A stretch of 42,919 nt of DNA, taken from contig WGMU01000099.1 of the NCBI GenBank assembly GCA_016124895.1, forward strand, positions 1-42,919, written 5' to 3'. The notes beneath the pieces were generated by a model that did not search any database, was not told the DNA's origin, and saw nothing but the letters and a program-made list of their open reading frames with translations. The position numbers and the translations under genes were made by a program. Origin of the DNA: a bacterium. GTDB taxonomy: Bacteria; Planctomycetota; Planctomycetia; Planctomycetales; Planctomycetaceae. Below are positions 1 to 10,235 of this stretch, piece by piece. Position 1 is the first letter of the stretch. Every line of letters starts with the position of its first letter.

Positions 1-3000
1 CGAGTGCCGCGCCGCCGAAAACAGAGTCGTCACCAGAGCCCGCCAGAATCAGATCGTCGTCAGCACCACCGACAAGCTGATCGCCGAATTCGCTACCGAT
101 GATCGAGTCATTGCCGCCGAGACCACTGACGCTGACTGTGACTCCGCCTGTCCGAATAAACGCTGCCCTCGTCACGCCGCTCAGGTCGATGACATTCGCC
201 TCGTCGGAACCGGTCACGCTGATCTGACGCACTTCGCTGGCCGGGATCACTTCGCCCATTGAAGTTCCAGCCAGTGAAACGTCCGCAAGTCCGTCTCCAG
301 TCAGCGACCAGCCAAGGTTGCCGTCGCTGCCAGCGAAGACCGCAACGTCGGTCGCTCCCTGCAACGTGATCAGCAGCAGCACGCCCTCGTAATCGAGCGT
401 TGTGGCGTCGATCGTCTGCGTCGGCAGCGTTGCGAAGAAGCTATCGGACTCCGCCGTCCTGACAGCCACCGAAACCGTCGAGAGCTGGTTTCCGTCGTCG
501 TCGGAATCGTCAACGCCAGTGACAGTCACCGTCTGCGGAGTGTCCCAGTTCTGCGGAGTGAAGGTCAGGCTGGTCTGATCGACCCCGACCTCGGTTGCGT
601 CTGACACCGACAGATCGAAGACGACATCCGACAGCGGCTGCGCCGTCAGTACGACGGAGAACTCGTCCGTCGTACCTTTCTCGCTGACTTCCAGTGGCAT
701 CTTCGCTGACTGAATCAGAAATCCGGCAATATCGACATCGGTCACTGTCACTGCCAGCGACTGATCCGCAAGCGGCTGATACGCGGCATCGGTCAGACTC
801 GGATTGAGTGCAACGGTCAAAGCGATCTGCTGCGACCCGTCGACGATCCCGTCGCTCTGGCCGGTGACAGTCACCAACTGCGGAGTGTCCCAGTTCAGGG
901 GAGTGAAGGTCAGGGTTGTCTGATCGATCTCGACCTCGGTCGCGTCCGACACCGACAGATCGAAGACGACATCCGCCATGGGCTGCGTTGTCAGCACGAC
1001 GGTGAACTGGTCCGTCGTCCCGTTCTCACTGACTTCCAGCGGCGTCATCGCAGATTGGATCAGAAACCCGGCGACGTCAGCATCGCTCACCGTTACGGTC
1101 AGCGATTGATCCGTAAGCGGCTGATATGCGGCGTTGGTCAGGCCCGGATTGAGTGCAACCGTCACCGCGATCTGCTGAGCGCCGTCGACGATGCCGTCAC
1201 TCTGGCCGGTGACTGTTACCGACTGCGGCAGAGCCCAGTTCTGCGGTGTAAACGTCAGTTGCGAATGGCTCAGTGTGACTTCGCCGGTATCGGCGCTCGA
1301 CAGATCGAACACAACGTTTCCAGCCGGCTCAGCCGTCAGCACGACCGAGAACGAGTCCGTTGTTCCGGTCTCGCTGACGACGGTTGTTCCTGCCGTTTCG
1401 TGAATCGCGAAGCCGGGCAGATCGTCGTCGAGCGTCGAGACCGTCACTGACTCCGGGGACAGCGCGGCAAAGGAATCGTCGGTGGCGGCAGCGTCGATCG
1501 CGACCGTGACGCTGCTGATCTGCGTGCCGTCGACGATCGCGTCATCGATGCCGGTGACGGTGACGCTCTGCGGGACATTCCAGTTGTCCATCGTAAAGGT
1601 CAGCGATGACTGATCGGCCGTCGCGGCCGACGCGTCGCTGCCGATCACGGTAAGAACGACGTCCGTCAGAGGGCGGGATGTCAGTACCACCGAAAATGTA
1701 TCCGACGGACCGGATTCACTGACCTGCGTATCGCCGTCGGTCTCTGTCACCAGAAAGCCGGCAACGTCGTTGTCGACCGTCGTGATCATCACTGACTGCG
1801 GCGCCAGCAGATCAAAGGCCTCGTCCGACTCAGCCGGCAGAAGGCTCACCGTGACCTGCGATGTCTGCGTTCCGTCAACGAACTCGTCATCAACACCGGT
1901 CACCGTAACGATCTGCGCAACATTCCAGTTCGACGGAGTAAACGTCAGTGTCGCTGGCAAAACGGAGACTTCCGTCGCGTCGTTCGTTTCGACCTGCAGG
2001 ACGACGTCGCTGAGCGGCTGAGCGGTCAGCACAACGCTCAGCGTATCCGTCGAACCGGACTCGTCGACCGCCGTTTCGCCGCCCGTTTCCGAGACGGCAA
2101 AGCCAGCGGCGTCGTTGTCGAGACTCGTCACCGAAACCGCTTTCGGTGGTAGCAGATCGAATGCGTCGTCAGACGCAGCCGGATGCACTGCCAGAGTCAT
2201 ATCGACCATCCGCGTTCCGTCGACGGCGGGGTCATCGACGCTCTGTACGGTGACCGACTGGGGCATGTTCCAGTTGCTCGAGTTGAACGAAACGAACTGC
2301 CCAGCCGTTGTCACCTCGGTCGCATCCGCGCTGGCGACGGTCAAAATGACTTCGCCGTTCGGCTGCGCGGTCAGGACGATCGAGAAGGTGTCGGTGAGTC
2401 CGGACTCGGACGTCGTCGTCCCGCCGTTCGTTTCCGTAATCAGAAAATCGGCGACGTCGTCATCGAGCGTCGTTGCCGAGACGGTCTGATCCGCAACCTG
2501 AGCGAACGACGCGTCCGAAAACTGATCGAGTACCGTCAGTGTGACCGTCGTGATCTGATCACCATCAGCCTGCAGGTCGTCGCGGCCGGTCAATTGCACT
2601 GAGTGCGGCGAGTTCCAGTCGGTCGGTGTAAAAATCAGAGTTGTCCGGTTGATCGAGAGTTCCGATTGCTCGCTCAGCCGCACAGAGATAATGACGTTCG
2701 ATACCGGCTGCGCGGTCAACACAACTTCAAATGAGTCAGTGGTCCCGGATTCGCTGACAATCGTCATTCCGTTGGACTCGGTGATGGCAAACCCAGCGAC
2801 ATCATTGTCGAGCGTCGTCACCGAGACGGTCTGCGGCGACAGCGAATCAAACGCGTCATCCGACTGCGCAGCGTCGACCTGTACCGCGATCAGTGAGTTC
2901 TGATCGCCGTCAATGGCCGGATCGTCGAGGCCCGTCACGGTAATCATCTGCGGGATGTTCCACTCGCCAGGCAGAAACGTCACCAATGTCCGATCGACGG

Positions 3001-6000
3001 CGGACTCAGTCGCGTCGTTACTCCCGACGCTGAGCACGACCGAACTCAAAGGCTGAGCGGTCAATGCGATTTGAAATGTCGCAGTTGAACCGGCCTCGTT
3101 AACCGTCAGTGGCCCACCGGTCAGTTGAAACCCGGCGACGTCGTCGTCGAGCGTCGTGACGGAAACCGTCTGATCTGAAAGAGCAGCGAAGGCGGCGTCA
3201 CTGCGAACTGAATCGACGTGAAACGTCAGCATTGACGACTGACTGCCGTCTAGTACCGGATCGTCGACGCCGGTTACTGTGATGGATTGCGGCTGATCCC
3301 AGTTTGACGACGTAAACGTCAGCTCGCCGGGACTGACCGTTGCCTCTGAGAGATCGCTGCTCGCCACGATCACAACGACGTCACTGGCCGGTTGCGAAAG
3401 CAGGACGACACTGACCGAGTCGGATGTGCCGGCTTCGCCGACTTCCGTCGTCCCACCGGACTCGGTCACGCTGAAGCCGACGGTGTCGTTATCCGTGACG
3501 CCAAGTTGTGCCGTCACCGGATCGAAGCCGACAGCCGAAGCAGTCAGCGTGACCGTTTGAGTTCCGTCGGCCTGGGCATCGTCGACCGCGTCAATCGCGA
3601 AGCTGACCGACGAAGCGTTGGCTGGAATCGTGACCTCACTGACAGTCCCCGCTTCGGAAGTGTCATCGATCGAAATCGTTACCGTCAGCGGAGCCGACAG
3701 GTCGCCCGTGCGCGTCAGCGTCGCCGTCGCGGCGCTTGCTCCGTCGTTCTCCGCAATCGTCATCGGATCGATTGTCAGCAGCAGATGCGGCGTTGCTTCC
3801 GTCTGAAGCAGGTACTCGCCAGTGCCGGAGACGGCTGACAGTGAAATCAAGTAGATTCCGGTTTCTGCCGCGGTGAAGGTCACGGCTGGGTTCTTTCCGT
3901 CGAGACTGTTATCGTCGCTTGCAACCGTCGTCATTCCGTCCGGCGCAGTCACTGTCAGCGCGGCGTCGAGTGAGTTGAGCGGAAGCTGCGTGGCATTGTC
4001 GAAGGGTGTCGCGACCTGAATCAGCAGGCTGGCACCGGCTGTCAGATCGATCAAAACCCGGTCCGTCGAGTCCCCCGCTGCGTCCAGATAACCGAACAGG
4101 CTGCCACCGGCCACCAGCGTCTGCAGGGCGTCGCTCGCCGAGTTGCTGGGCTCGGCGTCGAACGCAACGCCATCGGTGACAGCGAACGAATAGTCGCCGA
4201 AAACGCTCGACGTCACTCGCACCGTATAAACGTTGTCGCCGACATCCGGCACCGCGAAATTCAGAATCGCCAGATCGGCATTCTGCAACGCATTTCCGAG
4301 CGGCATTGTCGATCCCGTTGCGACAACGACGCCATTCGGGTCAACCAGTTCGAGCGTCGCATCGCGACTGAAATCCGCGCCGTCGATTCCACTCAGCGCG
4401 ATGTCCACGCGACTGCCGACCGACGACGACAGGTCGACCGTGTACTCGTCCACATCCGGAGTGATCGGCAACACATAATCGAGCACGGCGTTATTCGAGA
4501 CCGACGCCATCAGGTAACTGAACTGGTCGAACGTGGCAGCATCGAGCTGTACCCCAATCGTCGCATCGGCCCCGTTGTTGTACCGCGCGTCGCCGAATCG
4601 GACGTCCTTATACGCAAACCGGACCTGAACCGAACCGGTCTCGAAGAGCTGCAGTTCGAACGTCGCCCGTCCGATGTCCGGCCACTCCGGCCGATCGTTC
4701 CACTGAACGATCAGCGTGTTGACACCGCCAATCTGCCGCTCCTCCCAGTAGACGTTGCCGGCGGTCGAATCGATGTCGTCCCAGAAGGGCAGCAGCGCCG
4801 TCACCCAGTCGGTCGATGGCAGCGCGGTATTCAGTGACGAAAGGTCCTGTCCGGCACCGGCGATCATGCCGCCGTTGTTGCCGACGGTGACCTCTCCAGC
4901 CGGGAAGATCAGATTGCCAACTGTCGTCGAGATCGTTGTCTCTTCATCGTCGTCCAGATTGAGCGGCATCCCCGTCGCTGAGATATCGACGAACTGCGCC
5001 GCCGAGGTGCGCAGATCGAAGGCCCCTGTGCCGACCTGCGGCGAACTGGTTCCGATGACCGCGTACCGTCCGCCGCCGAGTGAGAGCCGCGACACATCAA
5101 GGCTCAGTTCGTTACCGCTGGCCGAGTCGCCGACGATTGTTTCCAGCGACGCGTTGAGGAACAGATCGACATTCAACAGCACGAGGTCGTCCGCCGTCAG
5201 ACGCAGCTCGTAAACTCCGTCCGCCGGGATCACCACCGGCGCCAGCAGCACGTCGTCGCCCGGCGCCGCACTGCTGACCGGCGCGGCAACGCCGATCAGT
5301 TCGAGCGTTGCCGTAACGTTCTGCGCGAGCGTCGCGACCGCGGAAATCGTTTCACCCGCCGACGCGTAAAACGTCAGCGCGTCCGTATCCGCGATCGAAT
5401 TGATCACGCGCGTATTGTCCGCACTACGGGAGACCAGTGAGCCCAGCGGCGACAGGCGTTCAAAGTCATTCGCCGCGTCGGAGACCTCGTCGATCAGGAA
5501 ACTCACCGTGTAGTCACCGCCAGCGATGCCGTCACCGGTCGGTGTTCCGTCGAGACTGCCGCCGATTGGCTCGCCGTCGAGCGCGCTGCCGGCAACGTCC
5601 TCGAACGCGCCGGCTCCCGACACAAACGTCAGCGTGTAGCTGCCGGCTGGCAGATCACTCTGATAGCGGACCGTCAACGCACTCGTTGCGGCATCGAACG
5701 TTACCGAATCCGGAGCGAATGACTGCCCGGTCGCGGCTTCAACGAGTCGAACGTCGTCAGCTCCCGGTGCGAAGTTCCCTTTGCGCGGGCTGGCGATCAG
5801 AAACAGAGGCTCGGAAATTGTCGCTTCGATCGTCAGCGGCCCCGGCTGAAACGTCCGGTCGAGTGGGAACGGACTTCCGTTCCATAACGTGCTGGTAATC
5901 GTCGGTCCGGTTCCGTCGAAATCGAACGTCGCATTGAAATCGGCTGCGAGCGCGTGGCCGGCAAGATCGAGCACGCTGCCAGCCAGAATCAGCACCGAGT

Positions 6001-9000
6001 ACGTTCCGTCGCCAGTGTTGGCTGCGGCATCGACCAGGAAGTCGAACGTGTCTCCGGAAACGAACGTCACTCCCGCTGCCGGCACGCCGTTGATCAGCAG
6101 GTCGCCGGCCGAAACGCTCGATGCCAGCAGCGGCTCGGAGAATTGAATGCGGTACGTCGCCGGAAAACTGCTCAGCAGCGCGCCATCGTCGGGACTGGTA
6201 TCGAGGACTGTTGGTGGCGCGTCCGCTCCCGAAGCCCCACTGACCGACAGGACGTAGTCACCGGCATCTCCGGCGGTCAGAATTCGCACGCGATAAGTGC
6301 CGGTCGATGTCGCCGAATAACTGATGACCGCGTTGCGCCCGTCGGCCGCCGAGTTATCGTCAGAAGCGAGCAGCATTCCATCCGGAGCGTACAGCTCGAC
6401 CATCGGATCCAGCTGATTGACAACGCGGTTGCCTCCATCGAACGGTGTCGCTGTTTCGATCTGCAGTGAGTCGCCCGCCAGCACGGCGATGCGGAACCAG
6501 TCAGACTCGGCAATCGGATCGAGCTGAAAGCTGCCGACCTGCGTCGCCCAGCGGTTGTTCGCGGCGGCGTACTCGTTAAACACCCAGAACGTCGCATCGT
6601 CCGACGGGTCGATCGCCAGTCCCGAATAGTCGCCCCAGCGGTTGCGGCCGCCAGTGTCCGTCAGCTCGTAATTGCCGAGTCCCGTCGCGTATTCGTTGAC
6701 GGGAGTTGTGACCGTCCCGAGCGGATCCGTCGCAAGCCGTCCGGTAAACGCCGCGCCGTAAAACTGTTCGCTGCCGCCCGTCGAAAAGCCGATGCCCATA
6801 TTGCCGTTGCCATCGACCGCGATTGCCGGCATCCAGGCGTGGATGCCTGGACCAGGATCGACGTTGCCCGACTGCACCAGCGTCGGTGTTCCGACGGGGA
6901 AGTTGTTCGTCGCAACTTCGTACCAGCGTACGACGTCCTCGCCGTCGCCAATCGCCGGATCGGTGATCGCGTGAGCGAACCAGGCGGACCCGTCGCGCCA
7001 GACGCCGGTCATGATCCGGCTGCTGACTGAGTCCGCTCCAGTGCCGCCGCCCGACTGCGGCGGATCGATCGGCTCGTTATACGACGGGACGCTGAGGTTG
7101 AACGTGTCCCTTCCCGGCGTTCCGAGCACGTCCGTGATCGCGTGGATCCGGATCGTCGAACCGCCGAGTGCCTCCGCGAAATACTCCGTTGAGCCCGAGT
7201 TGAATTGATTCAGCGGGAACACGCTGAAGCCGTTGAAGAACTCTTCGTAGACCTTGTTGACCGGCCCGCCGCTCAGCAGCGGAGCCTTTTCGATCGCCGT
7301 GATCCCCGCATAAACACCGCTGCCGGTATCGATCGGAAAGTAGTTGCCCGAGATGAACAGGGCATCGTTGTTGACTCCGACCTTTTCATAATCCGGGAAG
7401 TGATTGCCGCTGCCGAGTCCCAGCGCCGCCGGGTTATGAGTAAAGTCGATTTTGTACTTGTGCCAGTCCGCCGACCCGCTGCCGGTCGGTGTCGAATCCG
7501 TCGAAACGGCGAGATAGACCGCGCTGGTGTCGTCGGTTCCCGAGCCGTTGATCGAATCAATCCCGATGACGAAGAACCGCTGAGTGTCGTCGTCGAAAAT
7601 GATCCACGGATCGAACACCGTGCTCGTCGCGCCGACGCTGCCGAAGAAGCCGCTCGAACCGTTCATGTTCTGCGAGAAGATCTGATTCCCCGTCGCTTTG
7701 TCATAAACGACGAGGTTCGTATTCACCGACGTGACGACCTGGCCAGGACCAACGGCAAGCGTCGAATCGGGCGGGATAAATCCCGTGTAGCCCGGTCCGG
7801 CGAACGATTGCAGCAGATCGAGACCCGCTCCCGCCTGCGCATCAACACCGCCAAGTACCGTCGCATTCGGGCCAATCCGTTGTGCCGTATCGAACGAATT
7901 GTTGGACTCAAGATCGAAGACCGCGTCCACTGTCACGACCAGGCTGTACTGTGGAGCCGAGTCGACCACGCGGACGTAATACGTGTCGGGCAGACCGTCC
8001 GAGGTCAGATCGACAAACCCGCTGATCGACTGCTCGACGTTTGCCGCCGCGATGCCGGTTGTCAGCAACGTCTGCGAGGCATCGTACAGTTCGAGTTGCG
8101 AGCCTGATCCGCTGAGATCGTCAATCACAACGGAAGCCGACTGCCCGTCGTCCAGGGTGAACGAGTACCAGTCGTCTGTGATAAACGAGGGGGTCGTTCG
8201 GAACCGAATCCCGTCGTAACCGCGGCCGTCCGTTGTCAGTGGGTAATTGTCGAACTGCTGAAACCGAATCTGGAAATCTGAGCCGAGCAAAATCCCCGCA
8301 GCATCCGCCGCTGCGACCAGATCGATGCTGACCGTCTCCCAGCCAGCGGGAGTCGTCGCGTTGAGCACTGTGTACCAGGTGACGCCGTCCGCACTGATCG
8401 CCACGCCGTCGCCGTTCGCGCTGCCAGTAAACGAGTCCGGCAGCGGCGACTCTTCGTCGTTAAACGCCGCGTGCTGAAACTCAAGCGTGACAGCGCTGTA
8501 GCCGGACAGGTCGACCGTCAGCGTCGCTTCGTTCAGGTTCGGCTGAAGGTCCTGAGCGACGTCCATCAGCAGCGCGTAGTTGCCCTCGCCGGTGCCGTAC
8601 GTGCCCGTGACCTGAATGCGCCCGTCGGCCGTCGACGAGTTCGTCGTCCAGCGTCCGTCGAGCGAGCCGCTTTCAAAGTCGTCACCAAGCCGCGGTTCGG
8701 ACGCGGCAACCACCGCCCCGCGCGACGCTCCGCTGTCGAGCGTCAGAAAACTCGCTGTCAGATCCTGAGCCGTCGCCAGCGAATCGTTTCCCGCGCCGCC
8801 AGACTGCTCAGGCTCGATGGCCGCATTCAGAGTGACGTCGAGCGAGTAAGTTCCGGTCGTCGACGACGCGCCGCCAACGTTGATCGTATACGTGCCGGAA
8901 CTCGTCGCCGCGACCGTCTGAATAACGAGTGAATCGCCGACCGCGCTGCTTGTTGTAGCGGCCAGCGTTGCCGCTGCTGAATCGAGGATTTCCACATCCG

Positions 9001-9295
9001 GCTGCAGCGAACCGTTCGGGACAACGACGACAGATACCGTCTGACCCGGATCGAGATCGACCGTCCAGGCATCGACTTCCCCGCTCGTCGCGATGGAATC
9101 GCTGACCGACGCAGCTTCGATCAGCGCGCCGGCCGGGCCGACACTCTGAAAGCCGGAGATCGCCGCCAGCAGAGTCCGATCTTCAAGCCACTCGACAGAC
9201 TGCCTCATGCGGCGTCGCCGAATCGCGTCACCGACTTGCGAGCATCCATGCCTGCGGCTGCGCAGCAACCTAAGCCAGTCCAGAATCCGCATCAT
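1..9295 (-). CDS. Giant secreted multi-domain repeat protein (planctomycete LEDRTLL type), C-terminus outside window
   Basis: An open frame of about 3,098 codons runs from 9295 off the left edge; the stretches I translated have no stop. The N-terminus is basic (RRRRMRQS, residues 26-33) followed by VEWLEDRTLLAA (34-45), the N-terminal motif of planctomycete extracellular proteins (Planc_extracel / LEPR-XLL type). In order I see a PPC-like module (about residues 60-160), a jelly-roll-like segment (about 8200-8700 nt), more PPC-like modules, a segment rich in calls such as DPWIIFDDDTQRFFVIGID that resembles a surface propeller-type region, a nidogen-like part near 4500-4800 (FWDDIDSTAGNVYWEE), a Calx-beta-like domain near 3540-3790, nine ~115-residue repeats (about 3510-420), and RTX-like GSGDDSVFGG glycine/aspartate repeats at the very end of the visible frame. 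It is probably an exported surface or adhesion protein. The start at 9295 is chosen because the motif lies about 34 residues in; ATG codons at 9292 and 9208 are alternatives. No strong ribosome binding site is visible. Confidence 0.88.
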   Translation of the reverse strand, partial: MMRILDWLRLLRSRRHGCSQVGDAIRRRRMRQSVEWLEDRTLLAAISGFQSVGPAGALIEAASVSDSIATSGEVDAWTVDLDPGQTVSVVVVPNGSLQPDVEILDSAAATLAATTSSAVGDSLVIQTVAATSSGTYTINVGGASSTTGTYSLDVTLNAAIEPEQSGGAGNDSLATAQDLTASFLTLDSGASRGAVVAASEPRLGDDFESGSLDGRWTTNSSTADGRIQVTGTYGTGEGNYALLMDVAQDLQPNLNEATLTVDLSGYSAVTLEFQHAAFNDEESPLPDSFTGSANGDGVAISADGVTWYTVLNATTPAGWETVSIDLVAAADAAGILLGSDFQIRFQQFDNYPLTTDGRGYDGIRFRTTPSFITDDWYSFTLDDGQSASVVIDDLSGSGSQLELYDASQTLLTTGIAAANVEQSISGFVDLTSDGLPDTYYVRVVDSAPQYSLVVTVDAVFDLESNNSFDTAQRIGPNATVLGGVDAQAGAGLDLLQSFAGPGYTGFIPPDSTLAVGPGQVVTSVNTNLVVYDKATGNQIFSQNMNGSSGFFGSVGATSTVFDPWIIFDDDTQRFFVIGIDSINGSGTDDTSAVYLAVSTDSTPTGSGSADWHKYKIDFTHNPAALGLGSGNHFPDYEKVGVNNDALFISGNYFPIDTGSGVYAGITAIEKAPLLSGGPVNKVYEEFFNGFSVFPLNQFNSGSTEYFAEALGGSTIRIHAITDVLGTPGRDTFNLSVPSYNEPIDPPQSGGGTGADSVSSRIMTGVWRDGSAWFAHAITDPAIGDGEDVVRWYEVATNNFPVGTPTLVQSGNVDPGPGIHAWMPAIAVDGNGNMGIGFSTGGSEQFYGAAFTGRLATDPLGTVTTPVNEYATGLGNYELTDTGGRNRWGDYSGLAIDPSDDATFWVFNEYAAANNRWATQVGSFQLDPIAESDWFRIAVLAGDSLQIETATPFDGGNRVVNQLDPMVELYAPDGMLLASDDNSAADGRNAVISYSATSTGTYRVRILTAGDAGDYVLSVSGASGADAPPTVLDTSPDDGALLSSFPATYRIQFSEPLLASSVSAGDLLINGVPAAGVTFVSGDTFDFLVDAAANTGDGTYSVLILAGSVLDLAGHALAADFNATFDFDGTGPTITSTLWNGSPFPLDRTFQPGPLTIEATISEPLFLIASPRKGNFAPGADDVRLVEAATGQSFAPDSVTFDAATSALTVRYQSDLPAGSYTLTFVSGAGAFEDVAGSALDGEPIGGSLDGTPTGDGIAGGDYTVSFLIDEVSDAANDFERLSPLGSLVSRSADNTRVINSIADTDALTFYASAGETISAVATLAQNVTATLELIGVAAPVSSAAPGDDVLLAPVVIPADGVYELRLTADDLVLLNVDLFLNASLETIVGDSASGNELSLDVSRLSLGGGRYAVIGTSSPQVGTGAFDLRTSAAQFVDISATGMPLNLDDDEETTISTTVGNLIFPAGEVTVGNNGGMIAGAGQDLSSLNTALPSTDWVTALLPFWDDIDSTAGNVYWEERQIGGVNTLIVQWNDRPEWPDIGRATFELQLFETGSVQVRFAYKDVRFGDARYNNGADATIGVQLDAATFDQFSYLMASVSNNAVLDYVLPITPDVDEYTVDLSSSVGSRVDIALSGIDGADFSRDATLELVDPNGVVVATGSTMPLGNALQNADLAILNFAVPDVGDNVYTVRVTSSVFGDYSFAVTDGVAFDAEPSNSASDALQTLVAGGSLFGYLDAAGDSTDRVLIDLTAGASLLIQVATPFDNATQLPLNSLDAALTVTAPDGMTTVASDDNSLDGKNPAVTFTAAETGIYLISLSAVSGTGEYLLQTEATPHLLLTIDPMTIAENDGASAATATLTRTGDLSAPLTVTISIDDTSEAGTVSEVTIPANASSVSFAIDAVDDAQADGTQTVTLTASAVGFDPVTAQLGVTDNDTVGFSVTESGGTTEVGEAGTSDSVSVVLLSQPASDVVVIVASSDLSEATVSPGELTFTSSNWDQPQSITVTGVDDPVLDGSQSSMLTFHVDSVRSDAAFAALSDQTVSVTTLDDDVAGFQLTGGPLTVNEAGSTATFQIALTAQPLSSVVLSVGSNDATESAVDRTLVTFLPGEWNIPQMITVTGLDDPAIDGDQNSLIAVQVDAAQSDDAFDSLSPQTVSVTTLDNDVAGFAITESNGMTIVSESGTTDSFEVVLTAQPVSNVIISVRLSEQSELSINRTTLIFTPTDWNSPHSVQLTGRDDLQADGDQITTVTLTVLDQFSDASFAQVADQTVSATTLDDDVADFLITETNGGTTTSESGLTDTFSIVLTAQPNGEVILTVASADATEVTTAGQFVSFNSSNWNMPQSVTVQSVDDPAVDGTRMVDMTLAVHPAASDDAFDLLPPKAVSVTSLDNDAAGFAVSETGGETAVDESGSTDTLSVVLTAQPLSDVVLQVETNDATEVSVLPATLTFTPSNWNVAQIVTVTGVDDEFVDGTQTSQVTVSLLPAESDEAFDLLAPQSVMITTVDNDVAGFLVTETDGDTQVSESGPSDTFSVVLTSRPLTDVVLTVIGSDASAATADQSSLTFTMDNWNVPQSVTVTGIDDAIVDGTQISSVTVAIDAAATDDSFAALSPESVTVSTLDDDLPGFAIHETAGTTVVSETGTTDSFSVVLTAEPAGNVVFDLSSADTGEVTLSHSQLTFTPQNWALPQSVTVTGQSDGIVDGAQQIAVTVALNPGLTNAAYQPLTDQSLTVTVSDADVAGFLIQSAMTPLEVSENGTTDQFTVVLTTQPMADVVFDLSVSDATEVEIDQTTLTFTPLNWDTPQLVTVTGQSDGIVDGSQQIALTVALNPSLTDAAYQPLADQSLAVTVTDVDIAGFLIQSAKMPLEVSEKGTTDEFSVVLTAQPLSDVVFDLSVSDATEVGVDQTSLTFTPQNWDTPQTVTVTGVDDSDDDGNQLSTVSVAVRTAESDSFFATLPTQTIDATTLDYEGVLLLITLQGATDVAVFAGSDGNLGWSLTGDGLADVSLAGTSMGEVIPASEVRQISVTGSDEANVIDLSGVTRAAFIRTGGVTVSVSGLGGNDSIIGSEFGDQLVGGADDDLILAGSGDDSVFGGAAL
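420..3510 (-). repeat. Nine tandem ~115-residue coding repeats (345 bp period)
   Basis: Within the giant gene the equivalent of the motif NWDxPQxVTVTG recurs at nucleotide positions (plus-strand marker) 531, 876, 1221, 1566, 1911, 2256, 2601, 2946 and 3285. Seven of the eight spacings are exactly 345 bp and the last is 339 bp. Each unit reads roughly as VTVTGxDDxxxDG, a beta-strand-rich stretch, TLDxDVAGFxIxE, SExGxTDxFSVVLTAQP, then FTPxNW. The two units nearest the C-terminus (531-876 and 876-1221) are clearly most alike at DNA level, which suggests recent duplication; the others have diverged. The units look like Calx-beta-like or immunoglobulin-fold beta sandwiches, but the family assignment is inferred. 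Confidence 0.9.
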
Positions 9296-9458
9296 TGCAT
9301 TCGCTGAAAAGAACGGCTCACGCTGCCCGCGACTCCTGACCCGGCAGAGTGTAGAAGCGACAACGAACCGATGCGATGTGCCTGCGGGTGAGAGGCAGGA
9401 TTCGCTGGAATTCAACGGCGACCGATTGACGATCCAGACCTGCGGGCCAGCTCAACAG

Positions 9459-10154
9459 TCACGGCTTCCGGATCGAAAAGTTGTCGTACAGGACCTCCCG
9501 ATCGACCGTCGTGATGTTCATGTTCGACTTGGTCGGATGGGCGATGCCTTCTGATTTGAGCGTGCCGCTCAGCTTGCCGTCGATCCACGTCTTCATGACG
9601 TCGCCTTCGATGCGGATCACGAGGTCATGCCACTTCTCGGGATCCATTTCGACCTTGTTCCACGACTGCTTCGTTTTGAGCATGTCCTGCGTGGCCTGGT
9701 CCAGCTTGGTCCCCGCCTGTCGCTTGTCGCGGATCTCTTTGAGAAAGATCCCGGTCTTGCCGTCATAGAGGACGACCGAATCGTGGTTGACGCCGACGTG
9801 GCAGATGTGCCCTGCGTGCGAGCCCTTGTAGTCGAGGTCGCGGATCATGATGTTGAACCGTTTTGATCCAGCGAACTTGAATGAAACGGCAATCTCCAGA
9901 TCGCTCAGCGGCGGCAGCTTGATCGAATTGACCGACGGGTGGTCCGCATCCTTCGGCGTGATCCCGACCAGCACCCCGTCGCGGACGACCGACTCGCTCT
10001 TCCAGGAACCCCATTCCTTCTTCAGTTCGGTTCCGGAGAAGTCGTCTTCAAACAGCACCGTCTTGAACGACCCCGCCTGCAGCGGCGAGGTCAGACACGT
10101 CGCGAGTGAGAAAAGTCCGAAGACTGTGGCGGTTACAGGGGATGTTGTTTTCAT
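9459..10154 (-). CDS. Secreted DUF1080-type (3-keto-disaccharide hydrolase-like) protein
   Basis: This 231-residue protein begins with a signal peptide (MKTTSPVTATVFGLFSLATC, cleavage expected near residue 27). The rest is one concanavalin-like beta-sandwich: FEDDFSGTELKKEWG near the start, then strands ending in TWIDGKLSGTLKSEG and VLYDNFSIRKP. This pattern is that of the DUF1080 / 3-keto-disaccharide hydrolase family, which is very expanded in planctomycetes and proposed to bind or cleave modified sugars outside the cytoplasm. I cannot identify catalytic residues. A GGAG lies about 10 nt before the ATG. It follows the SNF2 helicase gene by about 80 bp on the same strand, but the two functions are unrelated. 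The alternative is a plain LamG-like carbohydrate-binding protein. Confidence 0.75.
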   Translation of the reverse strand: MKTTSPVTATVFGLFSLATCLTSPLQAGSFKTVLFEDDFSGTELKKEWGSWKSESVVRDGVLVGITPKDADHPSVNSIKLPPLSDLEIAVSFKFAGSKRFNIMIRDLDYKGSHAGHICHVGVNHDSVVLYDGKTGIFLKEIRDKRQAGTKLDQATQDMLKTKQSWNKVEMDPEKWHDLVIRIEGDVMKTWIDGKLSGTLKSEGIAHPTKSNMNITTVDREVLYDNFSIRKP

Positions 10155-10235
10155 CGGTACTGAACTCCGCTGGGTTTATGGTCCGTCGAGGTGGTCGCTG
10201 TCTTGAGACAAGCCATCGCTGCAGAATTCGCTGTA

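Noticed and set aside
420-3510. Possible CRISPR array from the regular spacing
   Set aside because: The period is 345 bp, the units are coding and in frame, and there are no short identical repeats with unique spacers.
1055-8932. Many plus-strand open frames opposite the giant gene
   Set aside because: They follow the GC-rich antisense of a long minus-strand gene, carry no recognisable domain, and the minus frame has clear protein motifs throughout.
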